In this document: piece by piece, positions 7,772 through 19,641 of the stretch | Layout of the letters: the number at the start of each line of letters is the position of its first letter | How positions within the stretch are numbered: the first letter of the stretch is position 1 | Source of the DNA: Microbacterium enclense | GTDB lineage: Bacteria; Actinomycetota; Actinomycetes; Actinomycetales; Microbacteriaceae | Length of the DNA stretch: 64,000 nucleotides | NCBI RefSeq assembly: GCF_004022425.1 | Contig: NZ_RBZY01000002.1 | Span: 1 to 64,000, forward strand | Direction: 5' to 3' | Made by a program: the position numbers and the translations under genes | Notes under the pieces: model-generated | What the model was told of the DNA's origin: nothing | The model's database searches: none | What the model saw: only the letters and a program-made list of their open reading frames with translations

Positions 7772-8410
7772 TCGCCCGGCGGTGCCCGCTGAGCCTTCTC
7801 CGGACGAGCCTGCGCGACCCCGCGTGAGCAGGATCCAGACCACCGCGCCGATCACGACGACGAGGGCCACCGCGAGCAGGATCCAGGGCAGGGGAGAGGC
7901 CTCCGCGGTGTTCTCGGTCGGTGCGGCCGTCATCGTGACCGTCACCGTCGGTTCGGGCGTCGGCGTCGTCGATGCGGTCGCCGTGGGAGTGGGGGTCTCG
8001 GTCGGGGTCGGTGCTGCCGGCACTGTGAACGAGAGGGTTCCGTCGATGGGGTGGCCGTCACTGGAGACGACCCGCCAGACGACGGTGACGGCACCGGATG
8101 CCGTCCCCGCCAGGGCCTGCGTCACCGCGGTACCCGACACCGTCGGCGCGCCGTCGGTGAGCGAGGTGCCCGCGGCATCCGTCACCTGGATGACGGTGGC
8201 TCCCTCCGACGCGAGCACGTCGGCACTGTAGGTGAGGGTGATCTGCGCGGGGAGGGCGTCGAGGACCTCGTCGGCGGACGGGTCGGATGACACCAGCTCA
8301 TCGTGCGCGAACGCCGGGGCGGCGGGGACGAGAAGCGCTGCGAGCGCGAGCGCCGCGGCGGCCAGGACAGCGGGCAGGGTGCGCCGATGCGGCGCCGAGG
8401 ACGTGATCAC
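7769..8410 (-). CDS. copC: CopC-domain copper-binding protein, membrane anchored
   Basis: A 213-residue exported protein. A Sec signal (hydrophobic core LPAVLAAAALALAALLVP) ends at AFA before His36, which would become the N-terminal copper(II) ligand as in CopC. The mature domain follows the family: HDELVSSDPSADEVL, ITLTYSADV, and SSDGHPIDGTLSFTV. A Thr/Pro-rich linker leads to one C-terminal membrane span (PWILLAVALVVVIGAVVWIL). No CopD domain is fused. The GTG at 8410 gives a normal signal peptide and has a TAGGGT box 7 nt before it; longer readings only add unlikely residues. Confidence 0.87.
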   Translation of the reverse strand: MITSSAPHRRTLPAVLAAAALALAALLVPAAPAFAHDELVSSDPSADEVLDALPAQITLTYSADVLASEGATVIQVTDAAGTSLTDGAPTVSGTAVTQALAGTASGAVTVVWRVVSSDGHPIDGTLSFTVPAAPTPTETPTPTATASTTPTPEPTVTVTMTAAPTENTAEASPLPWILLAVALVVVIGAVVWILLTRGRAGSSGEGSAGTAGR

Positions 8411-8417
8411 GTCTCCG

Positions 8418-8423
8418 ACCCTA
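8418..8423 (-). promoter_or_regulatory. leaderless -10 box for copC
   Basis: TAGGGT on the minus strand, then 7 nt, then the GTG at 8410. Confidence 0.5.
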
Positions 8424-8654
8424 ACGATCGCGATCGGACACGACCTGGGAAACGGCGGCTCTCCGGGGTGACGCGGACTCGACAGGGCCGACCCGGGATG
8501 GGTAGGTTCGAGTGTCCCCCGTCGCACCGGGCCGTCACCCGAATGCGGTCCGCGTCGTCGGCGTCGGGAGAGTTGTACATCCCATGGCCCTGCGAGGTCG
8601 ATCGGCCGCTCCGGCTCGGAGGCGGTCGGCTATGGTGGAAAAGAAGGAGAAGCC

Positions 8655-9146
8655 GTGGACGAGACCCGCAGATTCGAACGCGACGACATCCGGCGCGCCG
8701 CCGATGCTTCGTCCGACCGGTCGCAGGACACGACCCAGACTTTCGGTCACGATGCCGATCTCTCTTTCGTCCCCTTCGGAGCGGATCTCACCGAGACCGA
8801 GCTCGAGGCCATCGACGCGCTTCCCTCCGGCGCCGCGCTGTTGATCGTCCGGTCGGGCCCGACCACCGGTGCCCGGTATCTGCTCGACACCGACGTCACC
8901 ACCGTGGGTCGGCATCCCGAGGCCGACATCTTCTTCGACGACGTCACCGTCTCGCGCCGCCACGCCGAGATCACGCGCTCCGGCAGCGCGTTCGAGATCG
9001 TCGACCAGCGCTCGCTCAACGGCAGCTACGTCAACGGCGAGCGCGTCGACCGCTCGGCACTCGTCAACGGTGCCGAGGTGCGCATCGGAAAGTTCCGGCT
9101 CAACTTCTTCGGCTCGCCCGTCGACCTCCCGCCGGCAGAGCACTGA
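8655..9146 (+). CDS. garA: FHA domain regulator GarA/OdhI type
   Basis: A 163-residue forkhead-associated protein. In Mycobacterium and Corynebacterium this protein, when unphosphorylated, binds and inhibits 2-oxoglutarate dehydrogenase and activates glutamate dehydrogenase; PknB/PknG-type kinases switch it off by phosphorylating an N-terminal Thr-Thr. Here the tail has a comparable pair at Thr26-Thr27 (QDTTQTF). The FHA fold shows GR (85-86), SRRH (100-103) and NGSYVNG (122-128), the phosphothreonine-binding residues. The GTG start has AAGGAG upstream, and TATGGT at 8631-8636 is a likely -10. The next gene overlaps its stop. Confidence 0.9.
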   Translation: MDETRRFERDDIRRAADASSDRSQDTTQTFGHDADLSFVPFGADLTETELEAIDALPSGAALLIVRSGPTTGARYLLDTDVTTVGRHPEADIFFDDVTVSRRHAEITRSGSAFEIVDQRSLNGSYVNGERVDRSALVNGAEVRIGKFRLNFFGSPVDLPPAEH

Positions 9147-9832
9147 TGGCGGCAGCCCCCGCCCGTGGTCGTCCAGCGGCCGCGGGGCTGTTGAGCATCG
9201 GGCAGGTGCTCGCGCGGCTCACACCGGACTTCCCCGCTCTGTCCTCCAGCAAGCTGCGCTTTCTCGAGGTGCAGGGCATCGTCTCGCCCACGCGCACCGA
9301 TTCGGGGTACCGGAAGTTCTCGCCCGCCGACCTCGAACGGCTCCGTCTCGCGCTGACGCTGCAGCGCGACCACTACCTTCCTCTCGCCGTCATCCGCGAT
9401 TACCTCGCCGATGTGGATGCGGGGCGCAATCCCGCCCCGCCCACGGCGATCGCCTCGATGACGAACGCGCCGCGCCGGTATCGCCGCGACGAGCTGCTGT
9501 CCGCTGCCGGGGCGGCCCCCCAGTTGCTGAATGACGCGATCAGCACCGGCGTGATCACGGGGGCCGAGACGTACACCGAGCAGACCGTGACGCTGCTGCG
9601 CACACTCGTCGCCCTCGACCGCCACGGCATCGAGCCGCGTCACGTGCGGTCGCTGCGGCAGAGCGCCGAGCGCGAAGCCGCGCTGGTGGAGTCCGCCTTG
9701 GCCGCGCTGCTGCGTCGCCCCGACGCGGCGTCGCGCGCGCGGGCGAGTGAGCTCGCGCCCGAACTCGCGGCGCGTCTCGACGAGGTCCGGACGCTGTTCG
9801 TGCGCGAAGCGATCGACCGGGTCCTGTCCTGA
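9146..9832 (+). CDS. ftsR: MerR-family regulator, FtsR/Rv1828 type
   Basis: A 228-residue regulator with an N-terminal winged-helix MerR domain: SIGQVLARL, LRFLEVQGIVSPTRTDSGYRKFS, then DLERLRLALTLQRD. The pattern SSSKLRFLEVQGIV matches the actinobacterial FtsR/Rv1828 group, which in Corynebacterium activates ftsZ. The C-terminal half is an all-helical dimer/effector part without metal-binding cysteines. Its ATG overlaps the garA TGA (TGATG), so it is translated from the garA message. The garA-merR pairing is the conserved order Rv1827-Rv1828. Confidence 0.87.
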   Translation: MAAAPARGRPAAAGLLSIGQVLARLTPDFPALSSSKLRFLEVQGIVSPTRTDSGYRKFSPADLERLRLALTLQRDHYLPLAVIRDYLADVDAGRNPAPPTAIASMTNAPRRYRRDELLSAAGAAPQLLNDAISTGVITGAETYTEQTVTLLRTLVALDRHGIEPRHVRSLRQSAEREAALVESALAALLRRPDAASRARASELAPELAARLDEVRTLFVREAIDRVLS

Positions 9833-9928
9833 TCGCGACACGCCGACCCCTCGGGGCCGGATGTCGTTGCCGGGGGACCGTGGCTGATCTAGCGTGGAGA
9901 CAACGAGCCGATGAGGAGGGACGCGAGC

Positions 9929-10471
9929 ATGAACGCTGGCGACGCACTCGGTGAACCCCGGTTCGCCACCGACCTCCTCTTCACCGACGGTCTGCCCGAG
10001 ATGGACGACGACACCGGCTACCGCGGTGCCGTCGCCGCCCGTGCCGCGGGGATCACCTATCGCCAGCTCGACTACTGGGCCCGCACCGAGCTGGTCGTCC
10101 CGACCGTCCGCGGTGCGAGCGGGTCCGGCTCGCAGCGGTTGTACGGCTTCCGCGACATCCTCGTCCTGAAACTCGTCAAGCGCCTTCTCGACACCGGGAT
10201 CTCGTTGCAGCAGATTCGCACTGCCGTCGATCAGCTTCGCGCCGCCGGCATCCGCGACCTCGCCGGCACGACGCTGATGAGCGACGGTGCGTCGGTCTAC
10301 CTATGCACGTCGAACGACGAGGTCATCGACCTCGTGAGCCGCGGCCAGGGTGTCTTCGGCATCGCCGTCGGCAAGGTTCTGCGCGAGGTCGAGTCCACGC
10401 TCGTGGACTTCGAGTCCGCGACCGAGGCCGTCGATGAGCTCGCCGCCCGTCGCGCCGCCCGCACCGCCTGA
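9929..10471 (+). CDS. second MerR-family regulator (Rv1830 type)
   Basis: A 180-residue MerR-like regulator: RGAVAARAAGITYRQLDYWART forms the helix-turn-helix, with SQRLYGFRDILVLKLVKRL as the wing and following helix. This is the Rv1830-type partner usually found two genes after garA. A start at 9911 is possible, but that ATG lies inside the AGGAGG ribosome site of the ATG at 9929, so 9929 is preferred. A -10-like TAGCGT at 9890-9895 suggests its own promoter. The bifunctional nuclease gene (DUF151) found between these regulators in mycobacteria is absent. A strong terminator follows. Confidence 0.85.
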   Translation: MNAGDALGEPRFATDLLFTDGLPEMDDDTGYRGAVAARAAGITYRQLDYWARTELVVPTVRGASGSGSQRLYGFRDILVLKLVKRLLDTGISLQQIRTAVDQLRAAGIRDLAGTTLMSDGASVYLCTSNDEVIDLVSRGQGVFGIAVGKVLREVESTLVDFESATEAVDELAARRAARTA

Positions 10472-10491
10472 CGCGGCGCCCCCGAACGTCA

Positions 10492-10521
10492 GAACCCCGG
10501 ATGCCCTGGCATCCGGGGTTC
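10492..10521 (+). terminator. terminator after the second merR gene
   Basis: GAACCCCGGATG (10492-10503) pairs with CATCCGGGGTTC (10510-10521), followed by a T-rich run. The apex is an inverted pair of the heptamer GGATGCC/GGCATCC. Confidence 0.85.
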
Positions 10522-10559
10522 TTCCCTGTCCCGCTCCTCCCGCGCGAGAGGTGAAGAAC

Positions 10560-10587
10560 TGTCGCCTGCGGAGGTACGCAGGCGACA
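10560..10587. repeat. perfect 10-bp inverted repeat with a GGAGGTAC loop
   Basis: TGTCGCCTGC (10560-10569) is mirrored exactly by GCAGGCGACA (10578-10587) around an 8-nt loop. It lies between two convergent genes that already have a terminator at 10492-10521, so it may be a second terminator for the parA-like gene or a dispersed palindromic repeat. Confidence 0.55.
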
Positions 10588-10628
10588 AGTATTGACCCCT
10601 CACGCTCGCGCAGCGAGACGCGGGGCGC

Positions 10629-11441
10629 CTACGCCTGCGGGGAGTCGCTGGCCACGGGGATACGGCCGGTGCGAACGATGCGATCGAGGAGGGCGTCGAA
10701 GTCGGCGGCGAGCTCCTGCGCCGAGTCACCGGGCCAGACGTGCAGCGGCTTCGCGGCGCCCTGGGCCTGCTGGAGTGACGTGCGCTCCGGGAGCTGAGGG
10801 TTCAGAACGAGCGGACCGAACATGTCGCGGAGTTCCTTGATGCGGAACTGGTGCTCGATCGACTGGGGGCGCACGCGGTTGACGACGACGCCGAGCGGCT
10901 GAAGGCGGGGGGAGAGGCCGCGACGGATCTCCTCGATCGCGCGCAGAGCGCGGTCGGCGGCGGCCACCGAGAACAGCCCGGGCTCGGTCACGACGATCAC
11001 GCGGTCGCTCGCGGCCCACGCCGTGCGGGTCAGCGCGTTCAGTGAGGGGGCGCAGTCGATGAGGACGAGGTCGTAGTCGGACTCGATGGTGGCGAGGGCC
11101 TCTTCGAGCTTCCAGACGTCGCGCACGCTCGGGTGCGGACCGTCGAAGTTGATCGCCGACGGGCTGCCGATGAGCACGTCGATCGTGCCGGGGTGGACCT
11201 TCGCCCATCCGCTCGAGGTGATCGCCTGACGAACGACCTTCTCTTTCGGATTGGCCAGGACGTCGGCGATGTTCAGCCGCCCGGCGACCTGGATGTCCAT
11301 GCCGGTGGACACATCGGACTGCGGGTCGAGGTCGACGACGAGAGTGCGAACGCCACGTGCGAAGGCGGCGGATGCCAGCCCGAGCGTCACGGTCGTCTTG
11401 CCGACCCCGCCTTTCAAAGAGCTGACGGAGAGTACGTGCAC
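10629..11441 (-). CDS. ParA/Soj-family ATPase
   Basis: A 270-residue cytoplasmic ATPase with the deviant Walker A motif LKGGVGKTT (signature Lys10, catalytic Lys15), a switch I/Walker A' DLDPQSDVSTG and a Walker B strand LVLIDCAPSLN. Members move cargo or chromosome origins by ATP-driven DNA binding. No parB gene is adjacent and the chromosomal parAB pair normally lies near the origin, so this is an orphan ParA that may position another cargo. It is divergent from pyc over a 69-bp gap; TAACGT (11450-11455) lies 8 nt before its GTG start and may make it leaderless. Confidence 0.85.
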   Translation of the reverse strand: MHVLSVSSLKGGVGKTTVTLGLASAAFARGVRTLVVDLDPQSDVSTGMDIQVAGRLNIADVLANPKEKVVRQAITSSGWAKVHPGTIDVLIGSPSAINFDGPHPSVRDVWKLEEALATIESDYDLVLIDCAPSLNALTRTAWAASDRVIVVTEPGLFSVAAADRALRAIEEIRRGLSPRLQPLGVVVNRVRPQSIEHQFRIKELRDMFGPLVLNPQLPERTSLQQAQGAAKPLHVWPGDSAQELAADFDALLDRIVRTGRIPVASDSPQA

Positions 11442-11510
11442 GGTCGTCTACGTTACCTTCCCCTAGGCTGTGAGCACATTCAGCTCCGCCAGCTTGACGT
11501 GAGGGTGTGC

Positions 11511-14918
<3,408 letters not shown>

Positions 14919-14922
14919 CCTG

Positions 14923-14952
14923 AAAGGGGGCGCTCTTCGCGCCCCCTTTTTC
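14923..14952 (+). terminator. strong intrinsic terminator after pyc
   Basis: AAAGGGGGCGC (14923-14933) pairs with GCGCCCCCTTT (14939-14949) and runs into TTTTTC. It ends only a dozen bases before the next start codon, so the following gene's own promoter is not obvious; read-through or an upstream promoter is likely. Confidence 0.92.
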
Positions 14953-14965
14953 TTTGGAGACGGCA

Positions 14966-17074
14966 GTGACCCCCGACCGCACCGACGAGACCCCCGACGA
15001 CGGCGCCGAACACGGTGTCCTCGACGACAGCGGAGCCCTCGACACCACCAGCATCAGCATCCTCGGTCAGCACACCGCACAGGTCAGCGTCGACCTTCCG
15101 GTGCCCGACGAGGACGACGTCGACGACGACGTCGTTGAGGACGAGATGCCGGTCATCGAGGCCGAAGACCGCGCGTTCGAGGTGGTGGGCATAGTGCATC
15201 TGCCCGACGCCGACAACCTCCCCCTCCTCACGCACGTGCCGGACCCCGACGAGCCCGCCGACGTGTCCGGGGCCGAGGAGATGACGACCGGCGAGATCGT
15301 CCTCGAGCCGCACGAGGGCGCAGACACCGACGACGCCGAGGTGCACGAGGCCGAGATCGTGCCCGATGACGCCGTCGAGACGGCCGACGGTGCCGTGGCG
15401 GACATCGAGATGGATGCCACGACCGACGACGCCCCCACCGCGGGCGTCACGCCGGCGGAGGCCGACGACCGCGATCTCGAGGCCGCGGCGCCCTCGACGC
15501 AGGAAGCCGACGAGGAGCCCGAGTCGGTGGAGGAGAACGCGGCCTCCGCTCCCGAGGTCGACGACGCGCCCGACGTCGAAGACGCGCCTCACGACGAAGT
15601 GTCCGACGTCGAAGAAGCGACGGTTCCCGCGGAGGCCGAAGAGGATTCCCCGGGCGAGTCGGCCGCGGAAGCGCACGAGCGGGTCGAGGGACAGCAGGCC
15701 GCTGCGGCCGCTGAGCCCGTGGATGTCGAGTCCGTGGCATCCGCCGCCGCGGAGGAGGAGCCCGCCGACGCGGATCCCGCTCGGGACGAGTCCGCCGCGC
15801 GCGAACCCGCCGCCGAGGCCGCCCCGACCACGGACGCTCAGCCCGAGCGCGAGCCCGAGCCCGAGGTCGTGGCCGTCAGTACCGCCCAGCCGACGCCCTC
15901 CGTCGCGGAGGAGTCCGAGGCGGCGCTCGTCACCGGACCGGTGCCGCGCACCCGCGCGGAGCGTGCCGCCACGGGCGCGATCGGCACCGTCCCGCTCACG
16001 CGCCGCGAGGTGCACCAGGCCGACGAGGCCGCGCGCGCGGGCCGTGTCCACGCGTCCGAGCGGGTGCGGACGCCGGGCACCGACGTGACGCTGACGTCGA
16101 AGCGCCTCGGCGAGATCGACGACGCCCGCGAGAGCCCGGATCTGCTCACCGCCGATCGGCTGCTCGACCCCCGCCAGATCGCCCGGCCGGAGCCCGAGGG
16201 ACTGTGGCAGCAGCTGGTGTACTCCGTGTCGCGCCATCGCATCAACCTCGGTGACGGGCAGCGCGCCCGCGCGCGGAAAGACCTCGACCGTCGCATCTCC
16301 ACCCCGCTCGCGGCTCAGGCCCGGTTCGTTCCCGTGCTCTCGCGGAAGGGAGGGGTGGGGAAGACCACCGTGACCGCTCTGCTGGGGATGGCTCTCGCCG
16401 ACGCCCGCGACGACCGCGTCATCGCCGTCGACGCCAACCCCGATCGGGGGACGCTCGCCGACCGCGTCGGCCGTGCCAACGGCCGGACCGTCCGCGACCT
16501 CGTCCGGGCCCACGACGAGGTCGAGGGGTACAGCGACGTGTCGTCGATCGTCGCCCGCGACGCGACGCGGCTCGACGTTCTGGCATCCGACTCCGATCCG
16601 CGCGTCTCCGAGGCGTTCAGCGACGACGACTACCGCCGGGTGGCCGACATCGCCGCGCACTACTACTCGATCGTGCTCACCGATACCGGCACGGGGATCG
16701 TGCACTCCGTCATGGAGGCGACGCTCGAGCTCTCCGACTCGCTGGTGATCGTTGCGGGCCTGTCGGTCGACGAGGCGAGGCTGGCGTCCGAGACACTGAC
16801 GTGGCTCGAGACCAACGGCTACGCGGACCGCGTGCGTGGTGCGGTCGTCGTGCTCAACAATGCCCGCCCGGGTGCGCCGCTCGTTCGCGAGAGCGAACTG
16901 GAAGCGCACTTCCGCAGCCGTGTGCGCACCGTGATCCGGATGCCGTACGACAGCCATGTCGCCGCCGGCAGCGCGATCGCGTTCCGCGACCTCCGGCCCG
17001 CGACCCGTCAGGCGGCGCGGGAACTCGCCGCCGCGGTCGTGGAGGGTCTGCGCACCCCGGCGGTCGTGGCATGA
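14966..17074 (+). CDS. MinD/ParA-like ATPase with a very long acidic N-terminal tail
   Basis: A 702-residue protein in two unequal parts. Residues 1 to about 330 are low-complexity and extremely acidic (Asp/Glu/Ala/Pro/Val), with no hydrophobic segment. Residues about 330-440 become basic, and the connector [18 protein letters not shown] leads to a P-loop ATPase with the deviant Walker [11 protein letters not shown] (signature Lys461), [14 protein letters not shown] and a switch II strand [13 protein letters not shown]. This connector plus ATPase resembles the MinD-like proteins of actinobacterial type VII secretion loci (EspI/Rv3876 group), but no ESX gene lies here. The GTG at 14966 has GGAG 6 nt upstream; the TTG at 14954 would overlap that site. 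It overlaps def by 4 nt. Confidence 0.8.
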   Translation: MTPDRTDETPDDGAEHGVLDDSGALDTTSISILGQHTAQVSVDLPVPDEDDVDDDVVEDEMPVIEAEDRAFEVVGIVHLPDADNLPLLTHVPDPDEPADVSGAEEMTTGEIVLEPHEGADTDDAEVHEAEIVPDDAVETADGAVADIEMDATTDDAPTAGVTPAEADDRDLEAAAPSTQEADEEPESVEENAASAPEVDDAPDVEDAPHDEVSDVEEATVPAEAEEDSPGESAAEAHERVEGQQAAAAAEPVDVESVASAAAEEEPADADPARDESAAREPAAEAAPTTDAQPEREPEPEVVAVSTAQPTPSVAEESEAALVTGPVPRTRAERAATGAIGTVPLTRREVHQADEAARAGRVHASERVRTPGTDVTLTSKRLGEIDDARESPDLLTADRLLDPRQIARPEPEGLWQQLVYSVSRHRINLGDGQRARARKDLDRRISTPLAAQARFVPVLSRKGGVGKTTVTALLGMALADARDDRVIAVDANPDRGTLADRVGRANGRTVRDLVRAHDEVEGYSDVSSIVARDATRLDVLASDSDPRVSEAFSDDDYRRVADIAAHYYSIVLTDTGTGIVHSVMEATLELSDSLVIVAGLSVDEARLASETLTWLETNGYADRVRGAVVVLNNARPGAPLVRESELEAHFRSRVRTVIRMPYDSHVAAGSAIAFRDLRPATRQAARELAAAVVEGLRTPAVVA

Positions 17075-17562
17075 CGGTTCGTCCCATCCGCCTGTTCGGC
17101 GACCCGGTTCTGCGGGCGCCCAGTGCCCCGATCGAGCAGATCGACGACGGCATCCGTGCTCTCGTCCGCGATCTCATCGACACGGTCGAGCCTCCGGGCC
17201 GTGCGGGTGTCGCCGCGCCCCAGATCGGCGTCGGTCTGCGCGCCTTCAGCTACAACATCGACGGCGACATCGGGTACGTGCTCAACCCGGTGCTCGTCGA
17301 GACCCGCGGCGAGCCGGAACTCGTGGGGGAGGGATGCCTCTCGGTCCCGGGCCTGTGGCACGAAGCGCTGCGCTACCCGTGGGCCAAGGTGGTCGGCATC
17401 GACCTCGACGGCGACGAGGTCGTTCTCGAGGGGGAGGGTCTGCTCGCGCAGGCTCTGCAGCACGAGACCGATCACCTCGACGGAAAGCTCTACCTGTCGC
17501 GACTGCCGGCCGAGAGCCGCCGCGAGGCGATGCGGCAGATCCGCGAGAGCGACTGGTTCTGA
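17071..17562 (+). CDS. def: peptide deformylase
   Basis: A 163-residue metallopeptidase that removes the formyl group from new proteins. The three motifs are [15 protein letters not shown] (metal Cys) and QHETDHLDG (HExxH metal and catalytic residues). The first glycine of the canonical GxGxAAPQ is replaced by Arg (GRAGVAAPQ), as in some secondary deformylases. It starts at an ATG overlapping the stop of the MinD-like gene (ATGA), so it is translationally coupled to it; the fmt gene is not nearby. Confidence 0.93.
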   Translation: MTVRPIRLFGDPVLRAPSAPIEQIDDGIRALVRDLIDTVEPPGRAGVAAPQIGVGLRAFSYNIDGDIGYVLNPVLVETRGEPELVGEGCLSVPGLWHEALRYPWAKVVGIDLDGDEVVLEGEGLLAQALQHETDHLDGKLYLSRLPAESRREAMRQIRESDWF

Positions 17563-17592
17563 CACGCGTCGCCCCGGAACAGGGGATGCCAT

Positions 17593-17629
17593 GAGAACAG
17601 GCCGATCCGTGAAGGATCGGCCTGTTCTC
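17593..17629. terminator. perfect 16-bp hairpin between def and fadD
   Basis: GAGAACAGGCCGATCC (17593-17608) and its exact complement (17614-17629) flank the loop GTGAA. It separates two convergent genes and can serve both, although the T run is weak. CCTGTTCTCG is repeated directly at 17639-17648. Confidence 0.8.
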
Positions 17630-17655
17630 GTCTCGGGGCCTGTTCTCGCGGCCGA

Positions 17656-19482
17656 TTACGGCAGCGAGACGTTGGTGGTGTTGATGGGCACCGCGTAGAT
17701 GTCCTCGATCTCTTCGGCGAAATCGCTGACGATGACGTTGCGCTTGATGCTCATCTTCGGGGTCAGGTGACCGCTCGCCTCCGTCCACTCGGTGGCGAGG
17801 ATCGTGAACTTGCGGATCGACTCGGCACGAGAAACGCGCGCGTTCGCGCGATCGATCGCGCCCTGGATCTCGGCGCGCACCTTCTCGTTCGTGCTCGCGT
17901 CGGCCAGCGACATGTCGCCGGGCAGTCCGTTGTTCGCCAGCCACGTCGGGAGCATCTCCGGGTCGAGCGTGACCAGGGCCGAGATGAACGGCTTGTGGTC
18001 GCCGACGACCACGACCTGACCCACGATCGGGTTGGCGCGGATGGGGTCTTCGAGGGCGGCGGGGGCGACGTTCTTACCGCCCGCGGTGACGATGATCTCC
18101 TTCTTACGGCCCGTGATCGACAGGAAACCGTCGGCGTCGAAGGCACCGATGTCGCCGGTCTTGAACCACTCGCCGTCGAAGGCTTCGGCCGTGGCCTCGG
18201 GGTTCCGCCAGTACTCGGCGAAGACGTTGATGCCGCGGACCTGGATCTCGCCGTCGTCGGCGAGGCGCACGCCCACACCGGGGAGCACGGGACCGACGGT
18301 GCCGATCTTCGACTTCGTGGCGAGGTTCACCGTCGCGGGGGCGGTCGTCTCGGTCAGGCCGTACCCCTCGAGGATGACGACCCCGAGGCTGCGGAAGAAG
18401 TGCCCGAGACGCGGGCCCAGGGGAGCAGACCCCGACACGGCGTACACGACGCGTCCGCCCATGGCATCCCGGAGCTTCGAATACACGAGCCGGTCGAACA
18501 GCGCGAACTTGATCTTCAGCAGGAGCGGGATGGACCGGCCCTGCTGCTCGCGCTCGGAGTGCTCCACGGCGGCCGCGGCGGCCGCGCGGAAGATCTTGCC
18601 CTTGCCGCCCGCCTCGGCCTTCTGCTCGGCAGAGTTGTAGACCTTCTCGAACACACGCGGCACCGCGAGCAGGAAGGTGGGCTTGAAGGAACCCAGCGCC
18701 GGGAGGAGCTGCTTCGTGTCGGGCTGATGACCCGTCTTGACGCCGGCGTGCACGTTCAGCAGCGAGATGAAGCGCGCGAAGACGTGTGCGGTCGTGATGA
18801 ACAGCAGGGTGGAGGCGCCGGGGGTCTCGACGACCTCGTGCAGAGCCTTGGCGGAATTGCGGGCGAGTTCGACGAAGTTGCCGTGCGTGAGGACGCAGCC
18901 CTTCGGGCGGCCGGTCGACCCCGAGGTGTAGATGAGGGTGGCGATGTCGGAGCTGTTCGCGATCGCGCGGCGCCGCGCGATCTCGGCGTCGTCGATCTGC
19001 GCTCCGCGGGAGACGAGCGCGTCGAGGTCGCCGGCGTGCATCGCCCAGACGTCGCGGATGAGCGGCAGGTCGCTGCGGACTTCGCCGAGGCGCTCCCCGT
19101 GCTCGCTGGATTCCACGATCGCCGCGATCGCGCCGGAATCCGAGAGGATCCACGAGATCTGCGCGGGGGAGCTCGTCTCGTACACCGGCACCATGACGGC
19201 ACCGGCGTAGAAGAGGGCGAAGTCCACGAGCGTCCAGTCGTAGGTCGTGCGAGCGATGAACGCGACCTTCTCTCCGGGCTGGATGCCGGCGGCGACGAAG
19301 CCCTTCGCGAGGGCGATGACCTGCTGCTCGAAGTCGCGAGCGGACACGTCGCGCCAGTCGGAGCCGTCGGGAACGGCGAACAGCGCACGATCGGGTGTGG
19401 CGGCCACCCGGTCGGCGAGCAGGTCGGACGCGTTCGCCGTCGGGTCGGCGGGGACGACGGGGGGAAGGTCGAACTGGATCAC
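17656..19482 (-). CDS. fadD: long-chain fatty acid-CoA ligase (FadD15-like)
   Basis: A 608-residue AMP-forming acyl-CoA synthetase. The P-loop YTSGSTGRPKG, the adenylate motif EGYGLTETT, WFKTGDIG and the final GRKKEII hinge with a downstream Lys-rich MSIKR region are in order. It lies next to glk, plsC and aroG as fadD15 does in mycobacteria, supporting a role in activating long-chain fatty acids for lipid synthesis or turnover; PlsC, encoded nearby, uses acyl donors. The GTG start has AGGAG 5 nt upstream. TAGACT at 19527-19532 (minus strand) is a good -10, giving a leader of about 40 nt. Confidence 0.93.
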   Translation of the reverse strand: MIQFDLPPVVPADPTANASDLLADRVAATPDRALFAVPDGSDWRDVSARDFEQQVIALAKGFVAAGIQPGEKVAFIARTTYDWTLVDFALFYAGAVMVPVYETSSPAQISWILSDSGAIAAIVESSEHGERLGEVRSDLPLIRDVWAMHAGDLDALVSRGAQIDDAEIARRRAIANSSDIATLIYTSGSTGRPKGCVLTHGNFVELARNSAKALHEVVETPGASTLLFITTAHVFARFISLLNVHAGVKTGHQPDTKQLLPALGSFKPTFLLAVPRVFEKVYNSAEQKAEAGGKGKIFRAAAAAAVEHSEREQQGRSIPLLLKIKFALFDRLVYSKLRDAMGGRVVYAVSGSAPLGPRLGHFFRSLGVVILEGYGLTETTAPATVNLATKSKIGTVGPVLPGVGVRLADDGEIQVRGINVFAEYWRNPEATAEAFDGEWFKTGDIGAFDADGFLSITGRKKEIIVTAGGKNVAPAALEDPIRANPIVGQVVVVGDHKPFISALVTLDPEMLPTWLANNGLPGDMSLADASTNEKVRAEIQGAIDRANARVSRAESIRKFTILATEWTEASGHLTPKMSIKRNVIVSDFAEEIEDIYAVPINTTNVSLP

Positions 19483-19641
19483 GGCAACTCCTTTGTGTAC
19501 CGGAAAGAACGTCGATCGGTCTGACGAGTCTAGTCGTACGGCGCCGAGGACTCCCGCGGGCTCCGCGGTGTCGTCGTGCTTCCACGGCGATGACTAGACT
19601 GCTGCGGGCCGAGCCGCGGGGCGGGCCGAGAGGGGAGCGCG

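Noticed and set aside
6002..7792. A 596-codon plus-strand frame opposite lpdA
   Set aside because: lpdA on the minus strand has every motif of dihydrolipoyl dehydrogenase, and a bidirectional terminator at 6318-6348 would cut the plus frame.
9911..9928. ATG at 9911 as the start of the second merR gene
   Set aside because: It lies within the AGGAGG that serves the ATG at 9929; the six extra residues add nothing conserved.
14954..14965. TTG at 14954 as the start of the MinD-like gene
   Set aside because: The GGAG at 14956-14959 lies just inside that start and is correctly spaced for the GTG at 14966.
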